From CAYYOS01 sp964473355 (GTDB taxonomy: Bacteria; Pseudomonadota; Gammaproteobacteria; Burkholderiales; REEB80), in contig CAYYOS010000092.1 of the NCBI GenBank assembly GCA_964473355.1, forward strand, positions 1-10,110: a DNA stretch of 10,110 nucleotides, read 5' to 3'. Each line of letters starts with the position of its first letter. Within the stretch, counting starts at the first letter, position 1. Positions 1-5,846 of the stretch are shown piece after piece. The notes below the pieces were generated by a model, which saw only the letters and a program-made list of their open reading frames with translations, was not told where the DNA came from and ran no database searches. The translations under genes and the position numbers were made by a program.

Positions 1-741
1 TGTACCTTACGCGTCGTTAACGGTAAATGCCAAAACTGGCTACGTCAGTATTCCAAGTTAGAAGCGGATTGTTATGCTCTGAACATTGCCTGCCCAACCC
101 AGCAAGTTTTGCGCGACGATATCGCCTTGATTGGCGCCAAGGAAAAAAATTGTGTCGTAAAAATTATCATCACGCGCGGCATAGGCGAGCGAGGATATGC
201 CCCGCAAACCGAGGCGAGGCCCGCGCGTATCGTATTAAGCAGTCCCGCTCTTATTTACCCGGAGCATTATGTTAGCGCAGGGGTCGCCACGATTTTATGT
301 GAGACCCGTTTAGCCACACAACCGCGATTAGCGGGTATCAAACACTTAAACCGTTTGGAAAACGTCTTAGCTCGCGCCGAGTGGGATGATCCGGGCATCG
401 CCGAGGGTTTGCTCCTGGATAGCAATGGTAACCTCATCGAGGGCACACGCTGCAACATATTTATGCTGTGGGATAACGTGCTATATACCCCGGATTTAAG
501 CCGCTGTGGGGTCGCGGGATTGGAGCGCGAGCGTATAATGGAATTGGCCCACGAGTTGGGCATAAAATTAACGGTACGGGCATTACCTTTGCATAATTTG
601 ATTCAAGCGGAAGAGGTGTTGCTCTGCAATAGTTTAATTGGTGTTTGGCAAGTCACCTCTTTTTTAAACAGGACCTGGCCCCTTGGAAAGTTTACACCGA
701 TGATCAGAGCGCTTTTAGCCGAACGTACGGTGGAGAGCTAA
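1..741 (+). CDS. pabC: Aminodeoxychorismate lyase, 5' end cut off by the window
   Basis: PLP-dependent lyase that converts 4-amino-4-deoxychorismate to 4-aminobenzoate and pyruvate in folate synthesis; cytoplasmic, fold-type IV aminotransferase family. The frame is open from base 1, so 246 codons are visible and roughly 25 N-terminal residues should lie upstream. The visible start reads like the family's early 'T.RV..G' strand. Recognisable motifs are ITRGIGERGY, then KHLNRLENV with the PLP-binding lysine codon at 340-342, then LIEGTRCNIF with the conserved glutamate near the PLP pyridine nitrogen. The TTG at 109 is internal and is not the start. mltG follows after 9 bases, as in many proteobacteria, where fabF usually precedes pabC. 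A branched-chain aminotransferase or D-alanine transaminase is the fold-level alternative, but the neighbours favour PabC. Confidence 0.93.
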   Translation, partial: CTLRVVNGKCQNWLRQYSKLEADCYALNIACPTQQVLRDDIALIGAKEKNCVVKIIITRGIGERGYAPQTEARPARIVLSSPALIYPEHYVSAGVATILCETRLATQPRLAGIKHLNRLENVLARAEWDDPGIAEGLLLDSNGNLIEGTRCNIFMLWDNVLYTPDLSRCGVAGLERERIMELAHELGIKLTVRALPLHNLIQAEEVLLCNSLIGVWQVTSFLNRTWPLGKFTPMIRALLAERTVES

Positions 742-750
742 GCTTCACCC

Positions 751-1737
751 ATGAGGGCTGCCTTAAAATTTTTAATTGGTGCGCTGAGCGCGCTGCTAGT
801 TTTAGTCGTGTGGCTGATCTATTACGCCAACACGACCTTATCGTTGGCGCATTATCCTTTTGAATTTACACTACGCCAAGGCAGCAGCTTGCGCAGCGTA
901 GCCAAGCAATTAGTGGATGCCGGCGTCCTCAAAGAAGGGATGAGCTTCGTCGCTATCGGGCGACTATTTGGTCGCGCCAATGATTTAAAAGCTGGTAGTT
1001 ATATTTTAGATAAGCCGCTTACGCCGCTGGAATTACTGCAAACTATTACCGAAGGTAATGTCACTCAGGGCAGCATCACTTTTGTAGAAGGTTGGACTTT
1101 TGCACAAATGCGCCGGGCGCTCGACGCTTATGGCGCCATTAAGCACGATACCCAGAATTTAACTGATCAAGAAATTCTCAAGCGATTGCCGGGCAATGCG
1201 AGTCATGTCGAAGGATTATTTTTCCCCGATACCTATTTTTTTAGCAACGGAATGAGTGATTTAACCATACTTAAACGCGCCTACCTAACGATGGAAACGC
1301 GGCTCAACGAGGCATGGCAAAAGCGGGCCCCCGGTTTGCCTTACAAAAATGCTTATGAGGCGCTGATTATGGCGTCTATTGTGGAAAAAGAGTCGGCGAA
1401 AGCGGAAGAGCGGCCGATTATCGCTGCGGTATTTTTAAATCGTTTGCGGCTCGGTATGAAGTTACAAACCGATCCCACCGTCATCTATGGGTTGGGCAGC
1501 GCCTTCGATGGCAATCTTCGTAAGCGCGATTTGCTTACCGATACGCCCTACAATACCTATACTCGCGAAGGCTTGCCGCCGACGCCTATTGCCATGCCAG
1601 GCGCAGCGGCAATCCATGCGACGGTGCATCCCGCGAAGACAGATGCGCTCTATTTTGTGAGCAAGGGCAATGGTAGCCATGTTTTTTCAGCAACGCTGGA
1701 AGAACATAATCGCGCGGTACAAAAATATCAGAAGTAA
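751..1737 (+). CDS. mltG: Endolytic murein transglycosylase MltG (YceG family)
   Basis: Inner-membrane lytic transglycosylase that cleaves nascent peptidoglycan strands and is thought to set glycan chain length. The 328-residue product is close to the usual family length. A single N-terminal membrane segment lies at about residues 7-26, with the rest periplasmic. A LysM-like subdomain is expected at about 35-105, followed by the YceG catalytic domain. The signature runs from MASIVEKES (208-215), which should carry the catalytic glutamate (E212 by analogy with E. coli E218), through NRLRLGMKLQTDPTVIYGLG (230-249) to TYTREGLPPTPI (269-280). The start gives a normal signal-anchor N terminus, but only a distant GGAG (732-735) precedes it, so translation may depend on coupling to pabC, 9 bases upstream. 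The gene ends at a 140-base gap before tmk. Confidence 0.95.
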   Translation: MRAALKFLIGALSALLVLVVWLIYYANTTLSLAHYPFEFTLRQGSSLRSVAKQLVDAGVLKEGMSFVAIGRLFGRANDLKAGSYILDKPLTPLELLQTITEGNVTQGSITFVEGWTFAQMRRALDAYGAIKHDTQNLTDQEILKRLPGNASHVEGLFFPDTYFFSNGMSDLTILKRAYLTMETRLNEAWQKRAPGLPYKNAYEALIMASIVEKESAKAEERPIIAAVFLNRLRLGMKLQTDPTVIYGLGSAFDGNLRKRDLLTDTPYNTYTREGLPPTPIAMPGAAAIHATVHPAKTDALYFVSKGNGSHVFSATLEEHNRAVQKYQK

Positions 1738-1740
1738 TTT

Positions 1741-1854
1741 TAGAAACGGTAGTTGGGGTGTAGCGGTCTCTCTTGTGTGACAAGCTTATGAATGGATCAA
1801 AGTTAGTGTACATCGGCTTTCCATTAGGCAATGAGCGGTCAACTGCCGTTTCTA
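1741..1854. repeat. 114-base segment bounded by 15-base inverted repeats between mltG and tmk
   Basis: The left arm TAGAAACGGTAGTTG (1741-1755) and right arm CAACTGCCGTTTCTA (1840-1854) are reverse complements at 14 of 15 positions, and the odd pair is a G-U wobble if transcribed. Two smaller stems lie inside: CTTGT/ACAAG with a 3-base loop (1772-1784), and AATGG..AAAG paired with CTTT.CCATT (1791-1802 with 1817-1825). A 7-base direct repeat AGCGGTC occurs at 1762-1768 and 1834-1840. The arms begin and end with TA, which would fit a small mobile element with a TA target. The nested stems also fit a multibranch RNA leader ahead of tmk. The pairing is read directly from the sequence; both functions are inference, and no known riboswitch consensus was recognised. 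Confidence 0.6.
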
Positions 1855-1855
1855 G

Positions 1856-1869
1856 GCTAGTGAGCTAGC
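1856..1869 (+). other. Short perfect hairpin just upstream of tmk
   Basis: GCTAG (1856-1860) and CTAGC (1865-1869) pair perfectly around a TGAG loop and end 8 bases before the tmk ATG. It covers the place where a ribosome-binding site would sit, and no clear Shine-Dalgarno sequence is visible there. It may tune access to the tmk start, or be chance for so short a stem. Confidence 0.3.
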
Positions 1870-1877
1870 GCATTCCT

Positions 1878-2495
1878 ATGACGCAAATGAAACAAAGCTC
1901 AGCCAAATTCATCACGCTGGAAGGCATAGACGGTGCGGGCAAAAGCACGCATTTAGACTGGTTACAGCAGCAACTTAGCGCGCGCGGCATGGAAGTGGTG
2001 GTTACGCGCGAGCCCGGCGGTACCCCTTTGGGCGAAGCGCTACGTGAGCTATTGCTGCATCACTCCATGCACGCAGATAGCGAAACTATGTTGATGTTCG
2101 CCGCACGCCGGGAGCACCTGCACAGCGTCATCTACCCGGCCTTAGCCCGCGGCGCATGGGTTATTTCGGATCGCTTTAGCGACGCCAGTTACGCGTACCA
2201 GGGCGGGGGACGAGGCCTCGCCGTCGCTCAGTTGCAAGCGTTGGAAAGTTGGGTGCATGGCGATTTTCAGCCTGATTTAACCTTACTGTTCGATGTGCCC
2301 GTCGATGTCGGCAAAGGACGACTTTCCGGAAAACTCGATCGCTTTGAAAACGAGGAGCAGGCGTTTTTTCAGCGCGTTCGCGACGCCTACTTGCAGCGCG
2401 CACGGCAGTTTCCGTCGCGCATTCAGGTCATCGATGGAACCCAATCCTTGGAGACTATCCAAGGTCAACTTGCAAAAATAGTCGCAACGCTTTGA
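1878..2495 (+). CDS. tmk: Thymidylate kinase
   Basis: Cytoplasmic kinase that phosphorylates dTMP to dTDP with ATP, an essential step in dTTP supply. It has 205 residues, typical of the family. The P-loop GIDGAGKS is at residues 16-23, the dTMP-contacting TREPGGTP at 43-50, the DRF motif at 98-100, and the YQGGGRG segment at 107-113. The LID region at about 144-160 carries R148, K152 and R155. The P-loop lacks an arginine and the LID holds basic residues, which matches the bacterial type II enzyme. The start is the first ATG after an in-frame stop at 1866-1868. An ATG three codons later is equally possible, since neither has an obvious Shine-Dalgarno sequence. The stop TGA is nested in the TTG start of holB (TTGA, 4-base overlap). 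Confidence 0.96.
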   Translation: MTQMKQSSAKFITLEGIDGAGKSTHLDWLQQQLSARGMEVVVTREPGGTPLGEALRELLLHHSMHADSETMLMFAARREHLHSVIYPALARGAWVISDRFSDASYAYQGGGRGLAVAQLQALESWVHGDFQPDLTLLFDVPVDVGKGRLSGKLDRFENEEQAFFQRVRDAYLQRARQFPSRIQVIDGTQSLETIQGQLAKIVATL

Positions 2496-3502
2496 ACTCG
2501 ACTCCTTTACCTTGGCAGGCTGATTCCTGGCGAACGCTATATAACGCTTGGGACAGGTTGCCACACGCTTTCTTAATTGTCGGTCCACGCGGTATAGGCA
2601 AATTTGTTTTCGCGCAAGCGCTCGCTCAGGCGCTCTTGTGCGAGCGACCGGGGGTCGAGGGAATCGCTTGCGGCGCTTGTATGGCCTGTGGCTGGTTTAT
2701 CGAGGGCGCCCACCCGGATTTTCGTCTGGTAACACCAGAGAGCGAACAAGCGGAAGAGGCACCTACTAAGAGGGCTTTGAGCACCGCCATAAAAATTGAT
2801 CAAATTCGTGCCCTAAGCGATTTCTTTATGTTGTCCGCGCATCAAGGGGGCCGGCGCATCATTCTTATTAACCCCGCTGATGCGATGAACAATGCTGCGT
2901 CCAATGCACTACTAAAAAACCTAGAAGAACCGCCGGCCGCGACTATTTTTATTTTGGTAGCGCAGCAGCCACAACGATTATTGCCGACCTTACGTAGCCG
3001 TTGCCGCATCGTTACCCTCAGCTTACCCAGCAAAGACACGGCACTTCCTTGGCTACAAGCCCAAGGCGTGAAGAACCCGGACCTCTTGCTGGCTCAAGCG
3101 GGGTTAGCGCCGCTACGCGCTCTCGATATGAATGAGGAAGACTACCTGGAACGCCGGGCCGAGTTTTTGCGGAGCTTGAGTCGTATAAATATACAAGTAG
3201 CACTGGAAACAGCCGAGCATTTTGCCAAATTCGAGCTTAGCGCTGTCTTGGATTGGCTGCAAAAATGGACCTACGATCTAGTTTGCTTAAAGTGCGGCGA
3301 CGAGATACGCTATAGCCTCGATTTCGCTAAAGAACTTAAAGGAATTGTGGTTCGCATGGATACCTTAAAACTACTCCGTTATAATTCACACTTAATCGAG
3401 GCCCGACGTTTTGTATCGCATCCCTTAAACGTCCAGTTAGTTCTGGAGGGCACATTGTTGAGTTACTTGGAATTGCTTAGTCAGGAGTCCGCCTATGTCT
3501 GA
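2492..3502 (+). CDS. holB: DNA polymerase III delta prime subunit (clamp loader)
   Basis: Clamp-loader subunit that works with delta and tau/gamma to load the beta sliding clamp at replication forks. The 336 residues match the family length. Visible features are a P-loop-like GPRGIGKF (31-38), four zinc-binding cysteines at 50, 60, 63 and 66 (C-x9-C-x2-C-x2-C), the NALLKNLEEPP segment (138-148) and the SRC motif (169-171) that contacts a neighbouring ATPase site. E. coli delta prime does not hydrolyse ATP; here the P-loop lysine is kept but the Walker B region (IILINPADAMN) is degenerate. The start is TTG inside the tmk stop (TTGA), with no in-frame alternative nearby, so translation is probably coupled to tmk. 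The 3' end overlaps pilZ by 8 bases. Confidence 0.93.
   Translation: MNSTPLPWQADSWRTLYNAWDRLPHAFLIVGPRGIGKFVFAQALAQALLCERPGVEGIACGACMACGWFIEGAHPDFRLVTPESEQAEEAPTKRALSTAIKIDQIRALSDFFMLSAHQGGRRIILINPADAMNNAASNALLKNLEEPPAATIFILVAQQPQRLLPTLRSRCRIVTLSLPSKDTALPWLQAQGVKNPDLLLAQAGLAPLRALDMNEEDYLERRAEFLRSLSRINIQVALETAEHFAKFELSAVLDWLQKWTYDLVCLKCGDEIRYSLDFAKELKGIVVRMDTLKLLRYNSHLIEARRFVSHPLNVQLVLEGTLLSYLELLSQESAYV
3483..3487 (+). promoter_or_regulatory. Ribosome-binding site of pilZ inside holB
   Basis: AGGAG lies 7 bases before the pilZ ATG at 3495, within the last holB codons. It fixes the pilZ start and shows that the 8-base overlap is a genuine translated junction. Confidence 0.75.
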
Positions 3503-3860
3503 TTCCCAGTCAACCATTACGGCCCGCCCCGGTGTTTTATCTTTAACCATAAAAGAAAAATCAGCCTTGTTTGCCGCGTATATGCCTTATGTGAAAGGCG
3601 GCGGCATATTTATTCCCACCAACAAGGCATACCGCTTAGGTGACGAAGTGTTCATGTTGTTAACTTTAATGACGGACTCGAACAAAATTCCGGTTGCCGG
3701 ACACGTAATTTGGGTGACGCCCCCAGGCGCGCAGGGTAACAAAACCCAAGGTATAGGCGTGCAATTTAATGATAACGAAAGTGGGATTGCGGCTCGCAAT
3801 AAGATCGAAGGTCTGCTGGGCGGTTCCCTAAAATCCACGCGCGTGACCCACACAATGTAA
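3495..3860 (+). CDS. pilZ: Type IV pilus biogenesis protein PilZ
   Basis: Small cytoplasmic protein of 121 residues matching the original PilZ of type IV pilus systems, needed for pilus assembly and twitching. In related bacteria it links the regulator FimX to the extension ATPase PilB. The N-terminal signature ARPGVLSLTIKEKSALFAAY (residues 10-29), the GGIFIPT strand (36-42), LGDEVFMLLTL (48-58) and GIGVQFND (87-94) are all present. The RxxxR and D/NxSxxG motifs that bind cyclic di-GMP in most PilZ domains are absent; GGIFIPT occupies the place of the second, as in PilZ orthologues that do not bind the nucleotide. It overlaps holB by 8 bases (ATGTCTGA) and its TAA shares one base with the tatD ATG. 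The holB-pilZ-tatD order is also found in Pseudomonas. Confidence 0.92.
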   Translation: MSDSQSTITARPGVLSLTIKEKSALFAAYMPYVKGGGIFIPTNKAYRLGDEVFMLLTLMTDSNKIPVAGHVIWVTPPGAQGNKTQGIGVQFNDNESGIAARNKIEGLLGGSLKSTRVTHTM

Positions 3861-4636
3861 TGCTGGTCGATTCACATTGCCACATTAATTTCCCGGAGTT
3901 GCAGGAAAATATCGATGCCGTCCTGGCAAAGATGCAAGAAAACCAAGTTAGTCATGCACTTTGCGTCAGCGTTAATCTTCCTGATTTCCCCCAAGTTTTG
4001 GCTATGGCTGAGCGTTATCCGCAAGTGTATGCCTCGGTTGGGGTGCATCCCGACTACGAAAATGAGATTGAGCCTAGCGTCGAATCCCTAAGCGTTTTGG
4101 CGCAACACCCCAAGGTCGTGGCGATAGGGGAAACTGGCTTGGATTACTATCGTTTGCAGGGTGATTTGGAATGGCAACGCTCACGTTTTCGCACGCACAT
4201 CCGTGCGGCCATAGCCTGCGCTAAGCCCCTCATCATCCACACGCGCGCGGCGGCACAAGATACCCTGCAGGTAATGCAAGAAGAGCGCGCCGGTGAGGCG
4301 CTGGGCGTGATGCATTGTTTTACGGAAAGCTGGGAAGTCGCGGAAGCCGCGATGGCTATGGGCTTTTATATTTCTTTTTCCGGAATTGTCACTTTTAAAA
4401 ATGCGACCACTCTAAAGGATGTAGCGCGGCGTACACCTTTGGATCGAATGCTAATTGAGACCGATTCCCCTTATTTAGCGCCCGTGCCGTACCGGGGCAA
4501 GACCAATGAGCCCGGATATGTGAAACATGTTGCGGAGGAAATTGCCCAACTTAAAGGGGTCGCATTTGCCGAGGTGGCGGCGGCGACTACGGAAAACTTC
4601 TTTAAACTATTTAAAGTTAGGAACGAACATGGTTAA
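3860..4636 (+). CDS. TatD-family metal-dependent hydrolase (YcfH-like DNase)
   Basis: TIM-barrel amidohydrolase-superfamily protein of 258 residues. Family members are divalent-metal-dependent nucleases acting on DNA ends, with roles proposed in DNA repair and degradation; the protein is cytoplasmic. The complete metal-ligand set is visible: HCH at 6-8 (H6, H8), E91 in GETGLDYY, H127 in IIHTR, H152 in MHCF, and D202 in ETDSPYLAP. The context next to holB and pilZ is that of E. coli ycfH rather than of tatABC, so the TatD name implies no link to protein export. The start is ATG in the TAATG junction with pilZ, with no separate Shine-Dalgarno sequence. The end overlaps the ankyrin gene by 8 bases. 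The exact paralogue (TatD, YcfH or YjjV) cannot be settled by eye. Confidence 0.93.
   Translation: MLVDSHCHINFPELQENIDAVLAKMQENQVSHALCVSVNLPDFPQVLAMAERYPQVYASVGVHPDYENEIEPSVESLSVLAQHPKVVAIGETGLDYYRLQGDLEWQRSRFRTHIRAAIACAKPLIIHTRAAAQDTLQVMQEERAGEALGVMHCFTESWEVAEAAMAMGFYISFSGIVTFKNATTLKDVARRTPLDRMLIETDSPYLAPVPYRGKTNEPGYVKHVAEEIAQLKGVAFAEVAAATTENFFKLFKVRNEHG
4619..4623 (+). promoter_or_regulatory. Ribosome-binding site deciding the ankyrin gene start
   Basis: AGGAA sits 5 bases before the ATG at 4629. It supports that ATG over any earlier in-frame start, because the upstream frame only shadows the end of tatD, and the ATG yields a clear signal peptide. Confidence 0.7.
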
Positions 4637-5240
4637 AACATTTTTATACAGCGCATTGTTAAGCTTCAGCATTTTTTCTTGGGCGGCAAGCCCCGATGAT
4701 TTTTTTAAGGCCGTTCGCATAGACGACCCCAGTGGTGTCGAATCCATGCTAAAGCAAGGCATGAGTCCAACGACCACAGATAAGTTTGGTAACACTGCGC
4801 TAATGGTTGCAGCGCAAGAAGGTAGTTTTGGCGTAGTTAAAACCTTATTGCGCGCGGGCACCCCGGTAAATGCCACGAATCCTTTAGGTGAAACGGCTTT
4901 GATGTTAGCTGCGTTTCGCGGTCATACCAAAATGGTTGAGCAGTTGGTGAACGAGGGCGCCACCATTAATAATCCTGGGTGGAGCCCGTTAATGTATGCG
5001 GCCTTTAACGGGCATGTGGAAGTGGCCAAGTTGTTGGTTGCCAAGGGTGCGGAAGTGAATGCAACCAGCGAAAATCAATCCACACCTTTAATGTTTGCCG
5101 CTAAAAATGGCCACATCAACATGGTCAAGTTTTTGTTGGCCAATGGCGCGAATCCAAATGTCCAAAACGACGCCGGGGCCACCGCGAAGAAGTGGGCACT
5201 GGAAGGGGGAAATACTAAAATCGCCGCGCTCTTGCCTTAA
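4629..5240 (+). CDS. Exported ankyrin-repeat protein
   Basis: Protein of 203 residues with a signal peptide (residues 1 to about 20: K3, a hydrophobic run LYSALLSFSIF, then SWAAS), so probably periplasmic. The mature part is almost entirely ankyrin repeats: a degenerate first repeat at about 22-50, clear repeats at about 53-84, 86-114, 117-148 and 151-180 (forms such as G.TALM.AA..G...VK.LL..G..VN), and a partial last one at 183-203. Ankyrin repeats bind proteins; no partner or catalytic domain is visible. It starts inside the tatD stop region (ATGGTTAA, 8-base overlap) and is the last gene of the + strand cluster. The TAA stop lies in the left arm of an inverted-repeat element, so the C terminus could have been altered by an insertion. 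The function is unknown. Confidence 0.88.
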   Translation: MVKTFLYSALLSFSIFSWAASPDDFFKAVRIDDPSGVESMLKQGMSPTTTDKFGNTALMVAAQEGSFGVVKTLLRAGTPVNATNPLGETALMLAAFRGHTKMVEQLVNEGATINNPGWSPLMYAAFNGHVEVAKLLVAKGAEVNATSENQSTPLMFAAKNGHINMVKFLLANGANPNVQNDAGATAKKWALEGGNTKIAALLP

Positions 5241-5319
5241 CAGACTGTTGAATTTCTCCGCGAAACAAATTCCCGTCCTTCCCGCGGGGCGTAGGGAGAG
5301 AATTTCAACAAACTGTTAA
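5237..5319. repeat. 83-base inverted-repeat element at the convergent junction (MITE-like or bidirectional terminator)
   Basis: Arms of 22 bases at 5237-5258 and 5298-5319 are reverse complements with 3 mismatches. Each arm's outer end is TTAACAG and the inner part is TGTTGAA.TTCTC. The 39-base interior contains a perfect CCCGCGGG palindrome (5281-5288) and a TCCC/GGGA pair (5271-5274 with 5294-5297), so the whole element can fold into one long hairpin. It fills most of the gap between two converging genes, where such a hairpin could stop transcription from both sides, though no T-run follows on either strand. The defined ends also fit a small non-autonomous transposable element. The repeat is seen directly; its origin and role are inferred. 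Confidence 0.65.
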
Positions 5320-5334
5320 GCTGCGAAGAGCTTA
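5317..5334. terminator. Possible weak terminator hairpin beside the inverted-repeat element
   Basis: TAAGCT (5317-5322) and AGCTTA (5329-5334) pair perfectly around a 6-base loop, 3 bases beyond the DUF456 stop as transcribed from the minus strand. The minus-strand loop reads CTTCGC. There is no T-run after the stem in either direction, so termination activity is doubtful. Confidence 0.3.
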
Positions 5335-5337
5335 GCC

Positions 5338-5823
5338 CTAAAAAAAGTAGGCGGTGATGAAGATTCCCACCATAATAAAAACCAGTGCCAGTTTTAAGGC
5401 AGTGGCTATTAAAATCCCTATCCAGGTTGCTACGCCGACTTTACCCGCGTGTTGAATATCGCGCTTGGCCATTAATTCACCAGCCACGGCGCCGATTAGC
5501 GGGCCAATTATTAAGCCGATGATGCCAGCGAATAATCCAAATAACGTGCCCAGCGCCGCGCCAATAATGGCTTGCTTGCTGGCGCCTACTTTTTTGGCGC
5601 CGAGCATGGCGCCGAGTATGTCAATTACGAGAGAAAATAGGGTTAGCACGCCTAGGATGGCGAGAGGGATCGGACCCACGCGCGCGAAATCGTCTATCCA
5701 CGCGGCGAGCAACAAACCTCCAAATACCAAAGGCGTACCAGGCAATCCTGGCAAAACCGTACCAAAAAGTCCAATCACGACTAAAAGGCTAGCGGCTATC
5801 CAATACCAAGTCGTTGCGTCCAT
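5338..5823 (-). CDS. DUF456 family membrane protein
   Basis: Hydrophobic protein of 161 residues matching the DUF456 family. There are four or five membrane segments (about 7-24, 30-45, 52-74, a long Gly/Ile-rich stretch about 85-115, and 132-160). The most recognisable part is the N-terminal GLFGTVLPGLPGTPLVFGG (18-36), followed by DDF; the middle has the glycine-zipper pattern GIIGLIIGPLIGAVAGE. Its biochemical role is not known. The start ATG has AAGGA 3 bases upstream. It lies 23 bases after the MFS gene, so it is probably the last gene of the minus-strand operon, although nothing in it points to metal transport and it could simply be an old neighbour. Its TAG stop faces the convergent inverted-repeat region. 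Confidence 0.85.
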   Translation of the reverse strand: MDATTWYWIAASLLVVIGLFGTVLPGLPGTPLVFGGLLLAAWIDDFARVGPIPLAILGVLTLFSLVIDILGAMLGAKKVGASKQAIIGAALGTLFGLFAGIIGLIIGPLIGAVAGELMAKRDIQHAGKVGVATWIGILIATALKLALVFIMVGIFITAYFF

Positions 5824-5826
5824 AAA

Positions 5827-5831
5827 TCCTT
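5827..5831 (-). promoter_or_regulatory. Ribosome-binding site of the DUF456 gene
   Basis: On the minus strand AAGGA precedes the ATG by 3 bases, a short spacing but the only candidate in the 23-base gap after the MFS gene. It supports the chosen start. Confidence 0.55.
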
Positions 5832-5846
5832 AGCGAAGAATTACAT

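Noticed and set aside
27..275. Plus-strand 82-codon frame over pabC
   Set aside because: It is an out-of-frame shadow of the pabC coding region, rich in Arg/His and without a domain pattern.
1586..1831. Minus-strand 81-codon frame across the mltG end and the gap
   Set aside because: It overlaps mltG antisense, has no homology that I recognise, and its composition looks like a shadow frame.
1788..1868. A 26-codon open frame from ATG 1788, in the tmk frame, ending at TAG just before tmk
   Set aside because: It has no Shine-Dalgarno sequence and no recognisable product, and it lies inside the inverted-repeat segment. A leader peptide cannot be excluded, but nothing supports it.
1738..1877. A sigma-70 promoter for tmk in the gap
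   Set aside because: GTGACA around 1777-1782 resembles a -35 box, but no convincing -10 sequence lies at the right distance.
4527..4628. Upstream extension of the ankyrin frame
   Set aside because: It is a shadow of the tatD C terminus. The ATG at 4629 has a good ribosome-binding site and begins the signal peptide.
5465..5833. Plus-strand 122-codon frame opposite the DUF456 gene
   Set aside because: It is an antisense shadow. The minus-strand frame gives a coherent membrane protein with the DUF456 N-terminal pattern and a ribosome-binding site.
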